A DNA stretch of 64,000 nucleotides from Paracoccus sp. S3-43 (GCF_029027965.1 NZ_CP119082.1:1344001-1408000), one strand, 5' to 3'; positions 43,963-53,447 are shown, counted from the first letter of the stretch. Notes: generated from the letters alone by a model not told the origin. Program-made: numbers and translations.

Positions 43963-44558
43963 CCCGCGGTCAGCAGCGGCTGCGACCGCAGGTCGGCGCG
44001 CCGCGACAGGGCATCGGCCAGCATCGCGCGATAGTCGGCGCGCGGGATTTCCCGCCCGCCCATGCGTTCCAGATGCGGCGTCAGGAATTGCGTGTCGAAC
44101 AGCGTGAAGCCGCAGCGGGCCAGATGGCTGGACAGCCACAGCAGCGCCATCCTGGACCCGTTGGTCCGCGCCGAGACCATCGATTCCCCGAAGAAGGCCG
44201 CGCCCAGCGTCACCCCGAAAACTCCTCCGGCGAAGGCCCCGTCATGGCGCACTTCAAGCGCATGGGCATGTCCCGCCTGATAAAGCTGCCGGTAAAGCCG
44301 GGTCAGCGGCGCGTTGATCCAAGTCGTTTCCCGGTCCGCGCAGGCCGCCACCACCGCGTCGAAATCGCCGTCCAGATGCGCCGACCAGCCGCCCCGGCGC
44401 AGATCGCGCAGCAGGGACCGCGCGGCATGGACGCCGCCCACCGGCAGGATCCCCCGCAAAGGTGGATCGAACCAATAGAGGCGCGGGTCGGCCGCGCTTT
44501 CGGCCATGGGAAAGACGCCGCGCGCATAGCCTTGCAGCAGTTGCGCGGCGGTCAGCAT
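43929..44558 (-). CDS. aat: Leucyl/phenylalanyl-tRNA-protein transferase
   Basis: Aat adds Leu or Phe to N-terminal Lys or Arg of proteins and so creates N-degrons read by ClpS. The 209-residue protein has GYARGVFPMAE, YWFDPPLRGILP, TWINAPLTRLYRQLY, HALEVRHDGAFAGGVFGVTLGAAFFGESM (family core) and DTQFLTPHLERMGG. It is eight bases downstream of accC, and overlaps DUF2155 tail-to-tail. Confidence 0.95.
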   Translation of the reverse strand: MLTAAQLLQGYARGVFPMAESAADPRLYWFDPPLRGILPVGGVHAARSLLRDLRRGGWSAHLDGDFDAVVAACADRETTWINAPLTRLYRQLYQAGHAHALEVRHDGAFAGGVFGVTLGAAFFGESMVSARTNGSRMALLWLSSHLARCGFTLFDTQFLTPHLERMGGREIPRADYRAMLADALSRRADLRSQPLLTAGQLWQEITQTS

Positions 44559-44566
44559 GGGAAGGG

Positions 44567-45913
44567 TCAGCCGAACTTCTGGTCCAGCCAGCGTTCCAGC
44601 CAGTGGATCGAATAGTTGCCCGCCAGGATGTCGGGTTCCTGCAACAGCGCCGTGAACAGCGGCACGGTCGTGTCGATGCCGTCCACGATCAGCTCGCCCA
44701 GGGCGCGGTCCAGCCGGGCCAGAGCCTCGGGCCGGTCGCGGCCATGGACGATCAGCTTGCCGATCAGGCTGTCGTAATAGGGCGGGATCGAATAGCCGTC
44801 GTAAAGCGCGCTGTCCATGCGCACGCCCAGGCCGCCCGGCGCGTGATATTGCGTGATCCTGCCGGGGCAGGGCGAAAAGCCCGGCACCTTCTCGGCGTTG
44901 ATGCGCACCTCGATGGAATGGCCGCGGATGGTCAGGTCTTCCTGCCGGAACTCCATCTCGGCGCCCGAGGCGACGAGGATCTGCTGGCGGACCAGATCGA
45001 CGCCGAAGATCGCCTCGGTCACGGGATGTTCGACCTGAAGGCGGGTGTTCATCTCGATGAAGTAGAACTCGCCGTCCTCATAGAGGAACTCGATGGTTCC
45101 CGCCCCGGCATAGCCGATCCGGGCCACGGCATCGGCGCAGATCTTGCCGATCCGGGCGCGTTCCTCGGGCGTGATCGAGGGGCCGGGGGCTTCTTCCAGA
45201 ACCTTCTGGTGGCGGCGTTGCAGCGAACAGTCGCGTTCGCCCAGATGCACCGCGCGGCCCTTGCCGTCGCCGAACACCTGGATCTCGATATGGCGCGGCT
45301 TTTGCAGGTATTTCTCGATATAGACATCGGGATTGCCGAAGGCGGCCTTGGCCTCGGCCCGCGCGGTGCGGAACGCGACCTCCAGGCCCTTGTCGTCATG
45401 GGCGACCTTCATGCCGCGCCCGCCGCCGCCCGCCGTCGCCTTGATGATGACCGGATAGCCGATCTGCGCCGCGACGCGATGCGCGGCCTCGACATCGTCG
45501 ACGCCGCCATCGCTGCCGGGAACGCAGGGCACGCCCAGGTTCCTCATCGTGTCCTTGGCGGTGATCTTGTCGCCCATGATGCGGATATGGTCCGCGCGCG
45601 GGCCGATGAAGGTGATGCCGTGGTCTTCCACCATCTGCACGAAGGCGGCGTTTTCGGACAGGAAGCCATAGCCGGGATGGATCGCCTGCGCGCCGGTGAT
45701 CTCGCAGGCCGAGATGATCGCGGGCATCGACAGATAGCTGGCGGAAGACGGCGCGGGCCCGATGCAGACCGATTCGTCGGCCATGCGGACATGCATCGCG
45801 TCGGCATCGGCGGTGGAATGGACGGCGACCGAGGCGATGCCCATCTCGCGGCAGGCGCGGATCACGCGCAGGGCGATCTCGCCCCGGTTGGCGATCAGGA
45901 TCTTGTCGAACAT
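44567..45913 (-). CDS. accC: Biotin carboxylase subunit of acetyl-CoA carboxylase
   Basis: AccC carboxylates the biotin carried by AccB, using ATP and bicarbonate, as the first step of fatty acid synthesis. The ~448-residue protein begins [21 protein letters not shown]. It has the glycine-rich ATP loop [13 protein letters not shown], the [15 protein letters not shown] segment, [26 protein letters not shown] and the C-terminal domain. The ATG at 45913 has GAGGGAAGG right before it, overlapping the accB end. An extra four codons upstream are unlikely. Confidence 0.97.
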   Translation of the reverse strand: MFDKILIANRGEIALRVIRACREMGIASVAVHSTADADAMHVRMADESVCIGPAPSSASYLSMPAIISACEITGAQAIHPGYGFLSENAAFVQMVEDHGITFIGPRADHIRIMGDKITAKDTMRNLGVPCVPGSDGGVDDVEAAHRVAAQIGYPVIIKATAGGGGRGMKVAHDDKGLEVAFRTARAEAKAAFGNPDVYIEKYLQKPRHIEIQVFGDGKGRAVHLGERDCSLQRRHQKVLEEAPGPSITPEERARIGKICADAVARIGYAGAGTIEFLYEDGEFYFIEMNTRLQVEHPVTEAIFGVDLVRQQILVASGAEMEFRQEDLTIRGHSIEVRINAEKVPGFSPCPGRITQYHAPGGLGVRMDSALYDGYSIPPYYDSLIGKLIVHGRDRPEALARLDRALGELIVDGIDTTVPLFTALLQEPDILAGNYSIHWLERWLDQKFG

Positions 45914-45921
45914 GCCTTCCC

Positions 45922-46428
45922 TCACTCGACGACCATCAGGGGGGCGCCGAATTCAACCGGGGCGCCGTCGTCGACAAGGATGCGCCGGACGGTGCCCGCG
46001 CGGGGCGAGGGGATGTGGTTCATGGTCTTCATCGCCTCGACGATCAGCAGCGTGTCGCCCTCGGCCACCGCCTGGCCGATCTGGACGAAGGGCGCGGCGC
46101 CCGGTTCGGCGGACAGATAGGCGGTGCCGACCATCGGCGAGGTGACGGCGCCCGGCAGGTTGGCCGGATCGTCGCTGATCGCGGGCAGTTGCGCGGCGGG
46201 GGCAGGGGCCGAGGCGGGCGCGGGCGCCGGGGCGGCGGCAGGGGCGGGCGCGGCATAGGTGACCTGCCTGCCCTGCTTGGAAAGGCTGACCGTCAGCCGG
46301 TCGTATTCGCCGTATTCCCGTTTCACCGACAGTTCGGACAGGTCGCTGGCATTCAGCAGTTCGGCAAGCGATTGGATGAAAGCCACGTCGCCTTCGTGAT
46401 GCTTGCCGTTTTGGGAATCGTTGCTCAT
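45922..46428 (-). CDS. accB: Biotin carboxyl carrier protein
   Basis: AccB carries biotin on Lys134 in VEAMKTMNH. The 168-residue protein has an N-terminal dimerisation part ([20 protein letters not shown]), an Ala/Pro linker at about 60-82 and the biotinyl domain with the [12 protein letters not shown] thumb-like region. The ATG at 46428 follows GAGGA. It forms an operon with accC and aat. Confidence 0.96.
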   Translation of the reverse strand: MSNDSQNGKHHEGDVAFIQSLAELLNASDLSELSVKREYGEYDRLTVSLSKQGRQVTYAAPAPAAAPAPAPASAPAPAAQLPAISDDPANLPGAVTSPMVGTAYLSAEPGAAPFVQIGQAVAEGDTLLIVEAMKTMNHIPSPRAGTVRRILVDDGAPVEFGAPLMVVE

Positions 46429-46526
46429 GCGGTCCTCTGCCAATGTCCTATGGTGCCGCGACCTTGACCGGCCGCGACGATTTTTCAGCCTTATAGCCTT
46501 GGAACCGCGTCAAGGGGAAGGGTTTC

Positions 46527-46847
46527 TCAACCCAAGGTGGGCCGCGACGCCTTTTCCGCCAGGCCCGAGGTTCCCGCCCGGCGGTCCAGTTCCGCCTCGA
46601 CCTGGGCCAGCGTCACATCGCGCGCGGCCAGCATCACCAGCAGGTGGAAGATCACGTCCGCGGCCTCGGCGGTCAAGCGGTCGCGGTCGCCCTTGACGGC
46701 CTCGATGATCGCCTCGACGGCCTCCTCGCCGAATTTCTCGGCGCATTTCTCGGGGCCTTTCGCCAGCAGCTTCGCGGTCCAGCTTTCGTCCGGGTCGGCG
46801 GATTTGCGGGCGGCAATGGTGGCGGCCAGGTCGTGGATCGCGCTCAT
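46527..46847 (-). CDS. hisE: Phosphoribosyl-ATP diphosphatase
   Basis: HisE hydrolyses phosphoribosyl-ATP to phosphoribosyl-AMP in histidine synthesis. The 106-residue all-helical MazG-like protein has [29 protein letters not shown] and [20 protein letters not shown], with the metal-binding EExxE and ExxD motifs. The ATG at 46847 overlaps the hisF stop by four bases; a longer ORF in this frame is a hisF shadow. Confidence 0.95.
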   Translation of the reverse strand: MSAIHDLAATIAARKSADPDESWTAKLLAKGPEKCAEKFGEEAVEAIIEAVKGDRDRLTAEAADVIFHLLVMLAARDVTLAQVEAELDRRAGTSGLAEKASRPTLG

Positions 46848-47605
46848 GCCAGCCTCATCGGGATGCCGGCGGCGGCCATGTGGGCCTTGGCCTCGGCGAT
46901 GGTGAAGGTGCCGAAATGGAAGATGGACGCGGCCAGCACCGCGCTGGCATGGCCCTGGGTGACGCCCTCGACCAGGTGGTCCAGCGTGCCCACCCCGCCC
47001 GAGGCGATCACGGGGATGTTCACCGCATCGGCGATGGCGCGGGTCAGGGGGATGTTGAAGCCCGCCCGCGTGCCGTCGCGGTCCATGCTGGTCAGCAGGA
47101 TCTCTCCGGCGCCCCTGGATTCGACGGTGCGGGCGAAGTCCACGGCGTCGATGCCGGTGGGCTTGCGGCCGCCATGGGTGAAGATTTCCCAGCGGCCCTC
47201 CGCCACGGTCTTGGCGTCGATGGCCACGACGATGCACTGGCTGCCGAAGCGGTCGGCGGCCTGGGCCACCACGTCGGGATCGGCCACGGCGGCGGAATTG
47301 AAGCTGACCTTGTCGGCCCCGGCCAGCAGCAGGGCGCGGACGTCGTCATGCGTCCGCACGCCGCCGCCCACGGTCAGCGGCACGAAGCACTGTTCGGCGG
47401 TGCGCGTCACCAGGTCGAACATGGTGCCGCGATTTTCATGCGTGGCGTGGATGTCGAGGAAACAGATCTCGTCCGCCCCCGCCGCGTCATAGGCTTTCGC
47501 CGCCTGCACGGGATCGCCCGCGTCGATCAGGTCCACGAAGTTGACGCCCTTGACGACGCGCCCGTCGGCCACGTCGAGGCAGGGGATGATGCGGGTTTTC
47601 AGCAT
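46844..47605 (-). CDS. hisF: Imidazole glycerol phosphate synthase cyclase subunit
   Basis: HisF uses ammonia from HisH to make imidazole glycerol phosphate and AICAR. The 253-residue barrel begins [20 protein letters not shown] with catalytic Asp11, followed by [35 protein letters not shown] (second Asp) and IASGGVG. Length 253 is exactly the family norm. The ATG at 47605 has AAGGAGAA upstream. hisH, hisA and hisB are not adjacent; selD diverges upstream. Confidence 0.97.
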   Translation of the reverse strand: MLKTRIIPCLDVADGRVVKGVNFVDLIDAGDPVQAAKAYDAAGADEICFLDIHATHENRGTMFDLVTRTAEQCFVPLTVGGGVRTHDDVRALLLAGADKVSFNSAAVADPDVVAQAADRFGSQCIVVAIDAKTVAEGRWEIFTHGGRKPTGIDAVDFARTVESRGAGEILLTSMDRDGTRAGFNIPLTRAIADAVNIPVIASGGVGTLDHLVEGVTQGHASAVLAASIFHFGTFTIAEAKAHMAAAGIPMRLA

Positions 47606-47702
47606 GGGCTTCTCCTTGCGGGACCGTCCTATGCGCAAACGGGGCTTCGTTGAAGATGCGATTTGCGGGTGATAGCGTGGCGCCAACCGAACGGAGGCGC
47701 CG

Positions 47703-48791
47703 ATGGACAACCAGTTGAAGACCGAACCCCGCCTGACCTCTCTGTCACATGGCGGCGGCTGCGGCTGCAAGATCGCGCCGGGTGTGCTGACCGGACTGCT
47801 GCGCGGCACCGCCATGCTGCCGGTGCCCGAGGCGCTGCTGGTCGGGATCGAGACATCCGACGATGCCGCGGTCTATCGGCTGAACGACCGGCAGGCCTTG
47901 GTGGCGACGACGGATTTCTTCATGCCGATCGTCGACGATCCGCTGGATTTCGGCCGCATCGCCGCGACCAATGCGATCAGCGATGTCTATGCGATGGGCG
48001 GCACGCCGATCATGGCCCTGTCGCTGGTGGGGATGCCGATCAACACCCTGTCGGGCGAGACCGTCGCCCGGATCCTGGAAGGCGGCGCGATGGCCTGCCG
48101 CGAGGCCGGGATCCCCATCGGCGGCGGCCACACCATCGATTCGGTCGAGGCGATCTATGGTCTTGTGGCCCTGGGCCTGGTCGATCCGGCGCATGTGAAG
48201 CGCAATTCCGGCGCGCGGCCGGGCGACGTGCTGATCCTGGGCAAGCCGCTGGGCGTCGGCGTGATGTCTGCGGCGCTGAAAAAGGGCGCGCTGCCCGAGG
48301 ACGGCTATCGCGCGATGATCGCGGCGACGACCCGGCTGAACACTCCCGGCCGGGATCTGGCGCGGCTGCCCGGCGTCCATGCGATGACCGATGTCACGGG
48401 CTTCGGCCTGGCGGGCCATGCGTTGGAGATGGCGCGCGGGTCGGGCTGCGAATTGCGGCTGGACTGGTCCGCCGTGCCGCTGCTGGCCGGCGTGGCCGAC
48501 CTGGCGGCGGGCGGCCATGTGACGGGCGCATCAGGGCGGAACTGGGCCAGCTATGGGGCCGAGGTCGTTCTGCCCGACGGGTTCGCCGACACGGATCGCG
48601 CGCTGCTGAGCGATCCGCAGACCAGCGGCGGGCTGCTGGTGGCCTGCGCCGAGGATCAGGCCGACGCCGCGCTGGCGATCTTTGCCGATCAGGGCTTTGC
48701 CGAGGCGGCGGTGATCGGGCGGGCGGTCCAGGGGCCGGGGCGGATCGTCGTCGGCCGAGGTCGCGTGCCTCCGGCGGGGATATTTGAGTGA
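47703..48791 (+). CDS. selD: Selenide, water dikinase (selenophosphate synthetase)
   Basis: SelD makes selenophosphate, the selenium donor for selenocysteine and for 2-selenouridine in tRNA. The 362-residue protein has the catalytic C20-G-C22-K23 in [12 protein letters not shown], then [24 protein letters not shown] and [14 protein letters not shown]. The active position is Cys (TGC), not selenocysteine. A GGAGG lies upstream of ATG 47703. No selA, selB, selC or mnmH is seen in this window. The last codons coincide with a motif at 48767-48785. Confidence 0.95.
   Translation: MDNQLKTEPRLTSLSHGGGCGCKIAPGVLTGLLRGTAMLPVPEALLVGIETSDDAAVYRLNDRQALVATTDFFMPIVDDPLDFGRIAATNAISDVYAMGGTPIMALSLVGMPINTLSGETVARILEGGAMACREAGIPIGGGHTIDSVEAIYGLVALGLVDPAHVKRNSGARPGDVLILGKPLGVGVMSAALKKGALPEDGYRAMIAATTRLNTPGRDLARLPGVHAMTDVTGFGLAGHALEMARGSGCELRLDWSAVPLLAGVADLAAGGHVTGASGRNWASYGAEVVLPDGFADTDRALLSDPQTSGGLLVACAEDQADAALAIFADQGFAEAAVIGRAVQGPGRIVVGRGRVPPAGIFE
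48767..48785 (+). other. GCCTCCGGCGGGG-ATATTT motif at the selD 3' end
   Basis: A 19-bp element of the form GCCTCCGGCGGGGATATTT sits over the last selD codons, encoding PPAGIF just before the stop. I recall very similar GC-stem plus TATTT motifs at many gene ends in Rhodobacteraceae, but could not verify this here. Only one copy is in the window. Confidence 0.35.
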
Positions 48792-48807
48792 AGAAGAAGC
48801 GGCCGGG

Positions 48808-49023
48808 TCAGGCTGCCTCGACCCTGCGGGCGCGGGCGATTTCCTCGGCCGTCAGGGGTCCGGCTGGGCCGTGCGGGCGGCGAGCGACCGCATCTTCTGT
48901 TCTTCGATCACCATGGCCCCAATACCGGATTTTCGGGTCGATCCAGGCATAGAGGATATCCACGACCAGGTTGAACAGGATGGTCGGCGCGCCGACCACC
49001 GCATAGCGACCATCGGCCGGGCC
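48808..49023 (-). pseudogene. Remnant of an OppB/DppB-type permease gene
   Basis: Directly after the oppA stop, in the same frame, the sequence reads DGRYAVVGAPTILFNLVV then DILYAWIDPKIRY. This is the C-terminal end of a peptide ABC permease (the last helix and the DPRIRY-like terminus). The first ~280 codons are absent. After RYW the frame continues as junk to a TGA at 48808. In another frame MVIEEQKMRSLAARTAQPD follows, and may be a disrupted start of the next permease gene. I infer a deletion that joined oppA to the end of oppB. Confidence 0.65.
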
Positions 49024-50625
49024 TTAGTCGGCGATCCGGTAGAAGTCCTTGGCATACCAGGCGTTCGTCACGTTTGAGGTGGGAATGCCCTTGATGGCCG
49101 GGTTCAGCATGTCGGCCTTGGCATAGTGATAGACGAAGACCGCCGGAACCTCGTCGGCCAGGATTTCCTCGGCCCGTTTGTAGAGGGGGGCGGGGTCCGG
49201 CGCGGTCTTGGACTCGTCCATCAGCTTGTCGTAGTCCGCGTTCGACCATTTGCCCGCGTTGTAGCCTTCGGTGCGGAACCAGTCCAGGAAGGTCGTCGCC
49301 TCGTTATAGTCGGCGCACCAGGCATAGCGGGCCATGTCGAAATCCTGGTTCTGCATCCGGTCGGTATGGGCCTTCCACTCGACATTGTTCAGCGTGATGG
49401 TCACGCCCAGCGGCTTCCAGAACTGCTGGGCGGCGATGGCCAGCTTCTTGTGGTTCTCGTCGGTGTTGTATTGCAGGGTCAGGGCCAGCGGGTTGTCGGG
49501 ACCATAGCCCGCCTCGGTCAGCAGGGCGCGGGCCTTTTCCATGCGCTGTTCCTGGGTCATGGCAGAGATCCCGGCGTCTGGGGGCTGGAACCCCTCGATG
49601 GCCCAGTGGGTCCAGCTATAGGCGGGCTTCTGGCCGCCTTGCAGCACCTGGTCCACCATGATGTCGCGATTCAGCCCCAGCGACAGCGCCTGGCGGACGC
49701 GCACGTCCTTCAGCGCCGCGGGGCCCTTGTCCGAGAGGTTGAGGACATAGGCATAGGAACAGGCATAGGGGATCGACACCGCCTGGTCGGGATATTGCCG
49801 CGACAGGCGCGGATACTGGCCCGCCGGGATCTGCACGCGGTCCAGTTCGCCCGCCAGGTAACGCGTCAGGGCGATGTTGTTGTCGTTCACGGTCACGCCG
49901 CGCACGGTCTCCATCACGACATTGGCGGCGTCCCAGTATTCCGGGTTCTTCACGATGGTAATGTCCACCCCAGGATCGTGACTTTGCAGCGTGAAGGCGC
50001 CGTTGCCGACCAGGTTGCCGGGTCGGGTCCAGGCGTCGCCATGCTGTTCCACGACCTTCGGCGGCACCGGGAAGGTGGTCGCATGGGACAGGGTTTTCAG
50101 GAAATAGGGGGTCCGGGTGGTCAGCTTGACCTCCAGCGTCTTGTCGTCGACGGCGCGCACGCCCAGTTGGTCCGGCGGCAGGTCGCCCGCGATGATCTGC
50201 CTGGCGTTCCGGACGTTCATCAGCTCCAGGAACCACGCGGATTCCGAGGCGGTTTCCGGGTTCGCCACCCGCTGCCAGGCATAGACGAAGTCCTGCGCCG
50301 TCACCGGATCGCCGTTCGACCACTTCGCGTCGCGCAGGGTGAAGGTATAGGTCAGCCCGTCTTCGCTTTCGGCATGGCTTTCCGCCATGCCGGGGACCAT
50401 CGCGCCGGTCGGGCCTTCGTTCATCAGCCCTTCGAACAATTGGCGCAGGACATCGGAACCCTCGACATCCGCGTTCTTCGCCGGATCCAGCGTCCTGATC
50501 GCGTCCAGCAGCCAATAGGTATAGGTCTGGCCGTCGGCCAGCGTCTCGCCCGCCGCCGGCTGGACGGCCTGGGCCGGAAGGGTCAGGGCGGCAAGAAGGG
50601 CGATGGTCGTGAACAGCCTGGACAT
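49024..50625 (-). CDS. Peptide ABC transporter substrate-binding protein (OppA-like)
   Basis: This is a periplasmic oligopeptide-binding protein of the SBP_bac_5 family, ~533 residues. It has a signal peptide (LFTTIALLAALTLPAQA), then YWLLDAIRTLDPAKNADVEGSDVLRQLFEGL (family N-domain), KWSNGDPVTAQDFVYAWQR, and the hinge-side RVRQALSLGLNRD and WCADYNEATTFLDWF. The ATG at 50625 has AAGGGAAG upstream. The permease gene that should follow is decayed and no ATPase genes are present, so it may serve a transporter encoded elsewhere. Confidence 0.9.
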   Translation of the reverse strand: MSRLFTTIALLAALTLPAQAVQPAAGETLADGQTYTYWLLDAIRTLDPAKNADVEGSDVLRQLFEGLMNEGPTGAMVPGMAESHAESEDGLTYTFTLRDAKWSNGDPVTAQDFVYAWQRVANPETASESAWFLELMNVRNARQIIAGDLPPDQLGVRAVDDKTLEVKLTTRTPYFLKTLSHATTFPVPPKVVEQHGDAWTRPGNLVGNGAFTLQSHDPGVDITIVKNPEYWDAANVVMETVRGVTVNDNNIALTRYLAGELDRVQIPAGQYPRLSRQYPDQAVSIPYACSYAYVLNLSDKGPAALKDVRVRQALSLGLNRDIMVDQVLQGGQKPAYSWTHWAIEGFQPPDAGISAMTQEQRMEKARALLTEAGYGPDNPLALTLQYNTDENHKKLAIAAQQFWKPLGVTITLNNVEWKAHTDRMQNQDFDMARYAWCADYNEATTFLDWFRTEGYNAGKWSNADYDKLMDESKTAPDPAPLYKRAEEILADEVPAVFVYHYAKADMLNPAIKGIPTSNVTNAWYAKDFYRIAD

Positions 50626-50928
50626 CGGCGGCTTCCCTTGGTGTTGACTGGCGTCGTGATGCACGCAAGCAGCTTAACTGATCCTGCAAGCCCCGCCAGT
50701 AAAGCCGCATGGCCGCCGGAAGGTGCCGCCTTCCTGCGGCCAGCCAAGCGGACCGGATCCGGCCCGGGGCGACGTCGCGTCAATGCTCGCCCCGAACCAG
50801 GCGAGGACCGCCTTGACGCGCCAGTCACCGAACTTCTTGACCGGTTTTGCCACTTCGCGCATACCCCGAAAGGATGAACAGTCGGCCAGGCGGCGCACAA
50901 GGCTGATTTCCATGGGGGAGGAATCCTG
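50626..50928. other. 303-bp intergenic region between oppA and the TRAP transporter genes
   Basis: No gene is seen. It must hold divergent promoters for oppA and dctQ. The one marked structure is the long hairpin at 50711-50743. A strong ribosome-binding site (GGGGGAGGAA) ends the region just before dctQ. Confidence 0.5.
50711..50743. terminator. Long near-perfect hairpin, possibly a residual terminator
   Basis: TGGCCGC-C-GGAAGG (50711-50724) pairs with CCTTCC-T-GCGGCCA (50730-50743) with one mismatch and a 5-nt TGCCG loop, giving a 13-bp stem. There is no T-run on either side. It could be a leader structure, a protein-binding palindrome or the scar of a lost gene. Confidence 0.35.
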
Positions 50929-51570
50929 ATGAACGGCCTTTTGGCCCTGTCGCGCGGCATCGACCGCGTCAACACCGTGATCGGACGCAGCGCGGCCTGG
51001 CTGATCCTGCTGGCGATCTTCGTCAGCGCGATCAACGCCGTGGTCCGCAAGGTGTTCAGCGTATCGTCGAACGCCTATCTGGAATTGCAGTGGTATCTGT
51101 ATGGCGGCGCGTTCCTGCTGGCGGCGGCCTATACGCTGCTGGAAAACGAACATATCCGCATCGACATCGTCTATGGCGCCTTCTCGCGCCGGGTGCAGCA
51201 CTGGATCGACCTGCTGGGCACGATCTTCTTCCTGATGCCGGTGGTGCTGCTGACGCTGTATTTCGTCTGGCCCTGGCTGGTGCGCAGCTATCGCGGCGGA
51301 GAGATGTCGATGAACGCGGGCGGGCTGATCCTGTGGCCCGCCAAGGCGCTGCTGTTCGCGGGCTTCGTGCTGCTGTTCTTTCAGGGCATTTCGGAAATCA
51401 TCAAGAAGATCGCCGTGATGCGCGGCCTGATCCCGGATCCCTTCCCGGCGACCGCCCATCACGCGCCGCTGGAGATCGACCCGGACCTGGCCGCCCAGGC
51501 GGGCTTTGCCGATCCCGACCATCCGCTGACCGATCTGGCCGACGACGCGCGCAAGGAACCCCGCGAATGA
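50929..51570 (+). CDS. TRAP transporter small permease (DctQ-like)
   Basis: This is the small four-helix membrane subunit of a tripartite ATP-independent periplasmic transporter. The 213-residue protein has hydrophobic helices including AAWLILLAIFVSAINAVV, LLGTIFFLMPVVLLTLYF and ALLFAGFVLLFFQGI, and a charged C-terminal tail. The stop overlaps the dctM start by four bases. A very good Shine-Dalgarno precedes the ATG. Confidence 0.9.
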   Translation: MNGLLALSRGIDRVNTVIGRSAAWLILLAIFVSAINAVVRKVFSVSSNAYLELQWYLYGGAFLLAAAYTLLENEHIRIDIVYGAFSRRVQHWIDLLGTIFFLMPVVLLTLYFVWPWLVRSYRGGEMSMNAGGLILWPAKALLFAGFVLLFFQGISEIIKKIAVMRGLIPDPFPATAHHAPLEIDPDLAAQAGFADPDHPLTDLADDARKEPRE

Positions 51571-53435
51571 TGGAGCTTATTGCGCAGAACATGGCGCCGA
51601 TCATGTTCGTCTCGCTGATCGTGTTCCTGCTGATCGGCTATCCGGTGGCCTTCGCGCTTGGCGCCAACGGGCTTTTGTTCTTCATCATCGGGGTGGAGCT
51701 GGCGCCGCTGTCGGGCGGGTCGATCAACCTCAGCTGGCCGCTGCTGGGCGCGATCCCCGACCGCTTCTTCGGCGGCGTCGTCGCGAACGAGACCTTGCTG
51801 GCGGTGCCGTTCTTCACCTTCATGGGCATCGTGCTGGAGAAATCGGGCATGGCCGAGGATCTGCTGGACACGATCGGCCAACTGTTCGGCCCGATCCGGG
51901 GCGGTCTCGCCTATGCCGTCATCATCGTCGGCGCGCTGCTGGCCGCCACGACCGGCGTCGTCGCCGCCTCGGTGATCGCGATGGGCCTGATCTCGCTGCC
52001 GATCATGCTGCGCTATGGCTATGACCGGCGGATCGCCTCGGGGACCATTGCCGCGTCGGGCACGCTGGCGCAGATCATCCCGCCGTCGCTGGTGCTGATC
52101 GTGCTGGCCGACCAGCTGGGCCGGTCGGTGGGCGACATGTACAAGGGCGCGCTGATCCCCGGCCTGGTGCTGACCGGGCTTTACATGGCCTATATCTTCG
52201 TGATGTCGATCCTGCGGCCCGAGGCCCTGCCGGCCCTGCCGAAAGAGGCGCGGACGCTGGGGTCGGGCGTGGCCTCGCTGCTGGTTTCCTTTCTGCTGGG
52301 CGGGCTGGTGTTTTATGGCATGTGGCACTGGCTGCACGCCACGCAGGGGGCGGATGCCGACATTCTGGCGGCGGTCGTGGCGGTGCTGGTGATCTATGTC
52401 GCGGCGCTGATCGACAAGGGCATGAGGATCGGCCTGATGTCGCGGCTGGCGCAGCAGGTCATCATCGTGCTGATCCCGCCGCTGGCGCTGATCTTCCTGG
52501 TGCTGGGCACGATCTTCCTGGGCATCGCCACCCCGACCGAGGGCGGCGCGATGGGCGCGGTCGGCGCCTTGATCCTGGCGGGCGTCAAGGGGCGGCTGAA
52601 CCTGGGGGTGATCAACCAGGCGCTGGCGGCCACCACCCGCCTGTCGGCCTTCGTGATGTTCATCCTGATCGGGGCGCGGATCTTCTCGCTGACCTTCTAT
52701 GGCGTGAACGGACACCTGTGGGTGGAACACCTGCTGACCTCGCTGCCGGGCGGAGAACTGGGCTTCCTGATCGCGGTGTCGGTGCTGGTCTTCCTGCTGG
52801 CCTTCTTCCTGGACTTCTTCGAACTGGCCTTCATCATCGTGCCGCTGCTGGCGCCTGCGGCCGACAGCCTGGGCATCGACCTGATCTGGTTCGGGGTGAT
52901 CCTGGGGGTGAACATGCAGACCAGCTTCATGCACCCGCCCTTCGGCTTCGCGCTGTTCTATCTGCGCTCGGTGGCGCCGAAGCATCCCTACAAGGACCGG
53001 GCGACGGGCAAGATGATGGAGCCGGTGCGCACCGGCCAGATCTATTGGGGCGCGGTGCCCTATGTCTGCATCCAGATCGTGATGATCGCGGTGGTGATCG
53101 CCTTCCCGCAGCTTGTCATGCATTACAAGGGCGCGCCGATCGACACCTCGGGCGTGCGGCTGGAGATTCCGGCGGGCGGTTCGAGCGGCTTCGGCGGGCT
53201 GGGCGGCGGACTTGGCGGCGGGCTGGGATCGCCCTTCGGCCAGGGCGCGGCGCCGGGCGGCGCACCCGCAGCGCCGGGCGGCCTGGGCGGGGGCCTGGGC
53301 GGCGCGCCGAATTTCGGTGCCCCCGCCATGCCTGCGACCCCGGAAACCCCGGCCCCTGCCGCGCCGCAGCCGGACCAGCCGCAAGGCGGCGGCCTGGGAC
53401 TGGGCGGCCCGCCGCCGGGCCTGGGCGGAAACTGA
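51567..53435 (+). CDS. TRAP transporter large permease (DctM-like) with glycine-rich tail
   Basis: This is the large permease subunit of the TRAP transporter, driven by sodium or proton gradients. It has many helices, with conserved VPFFTFMGIVLEKSGMAEDLL, IPPSLVLIVLADQLG, LGIATPTEGGAMGAVGALIL and GVNMQTSFMHPPFGFALFYLR. The total of about 622 residues is longer than typical DctM (~430). Extra inserts include a middle segment, and the last ~89 residues (534-622) are a Gly/Pro/Ala-rich tail with repeated GGLGGG units, probably outside the membrane domain. ATG 51567 overlaps the dctQ stop. Confidence 0.9.
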   Translation: MMELIAQNMAPIMFVSLIVFLLIGYPVAFALGANGLLFFIIGVELAPLSGGSINLSWPLLGAIPDRFFGGVVANETLLAVPFFTFMGIVLEKSGMAEDLLDTIGQLFGPIRGGLAYAVIIVGALLAATTGVVAASVIAMGLISLPIMLRYGYDRRIASGTIAASGTLAQIIPPSLVLIVLADQLGRSVGDMYKGALIPGLVLTGLYMAYIFVMSILRPEALPALPKEARTLGSGVASLLVSFLLGGLVFYGMWHWLHATQGADADILAAVVAVLVIYVAALIDKGMRIGLMSRLAQQVIIVLIPPLALIFLVLGTIFLGIATPTEGGAMGAVGALILAGVKGRLNLGVINQALAATTRLSAFVMFILIGARIFSLTFYGVNGHLWVEHLLTSLPGGELGFLIAVSVLVFLLAFFLDFFELAFIIVPLLAPAADSLGIDLIWFGVILGVNMQTSFMHPPFGFALFYLRSVAPKHPYKDRATGKMMEPVRTGQIYWGAVPYVCIQIVMIAVVIAFPQLVMHYKGAPIDTSGVRLEIPAGGSSGFGGLGGGLGGGLGSPFGQGAAPGGAPAAPGGLGGGLGGAPNFGAPAMPATPETPAPAAPQPDQPQGGGLGLGGPPPGLGGN

Positions 53436-53447
53436 CAGGAATGCACA

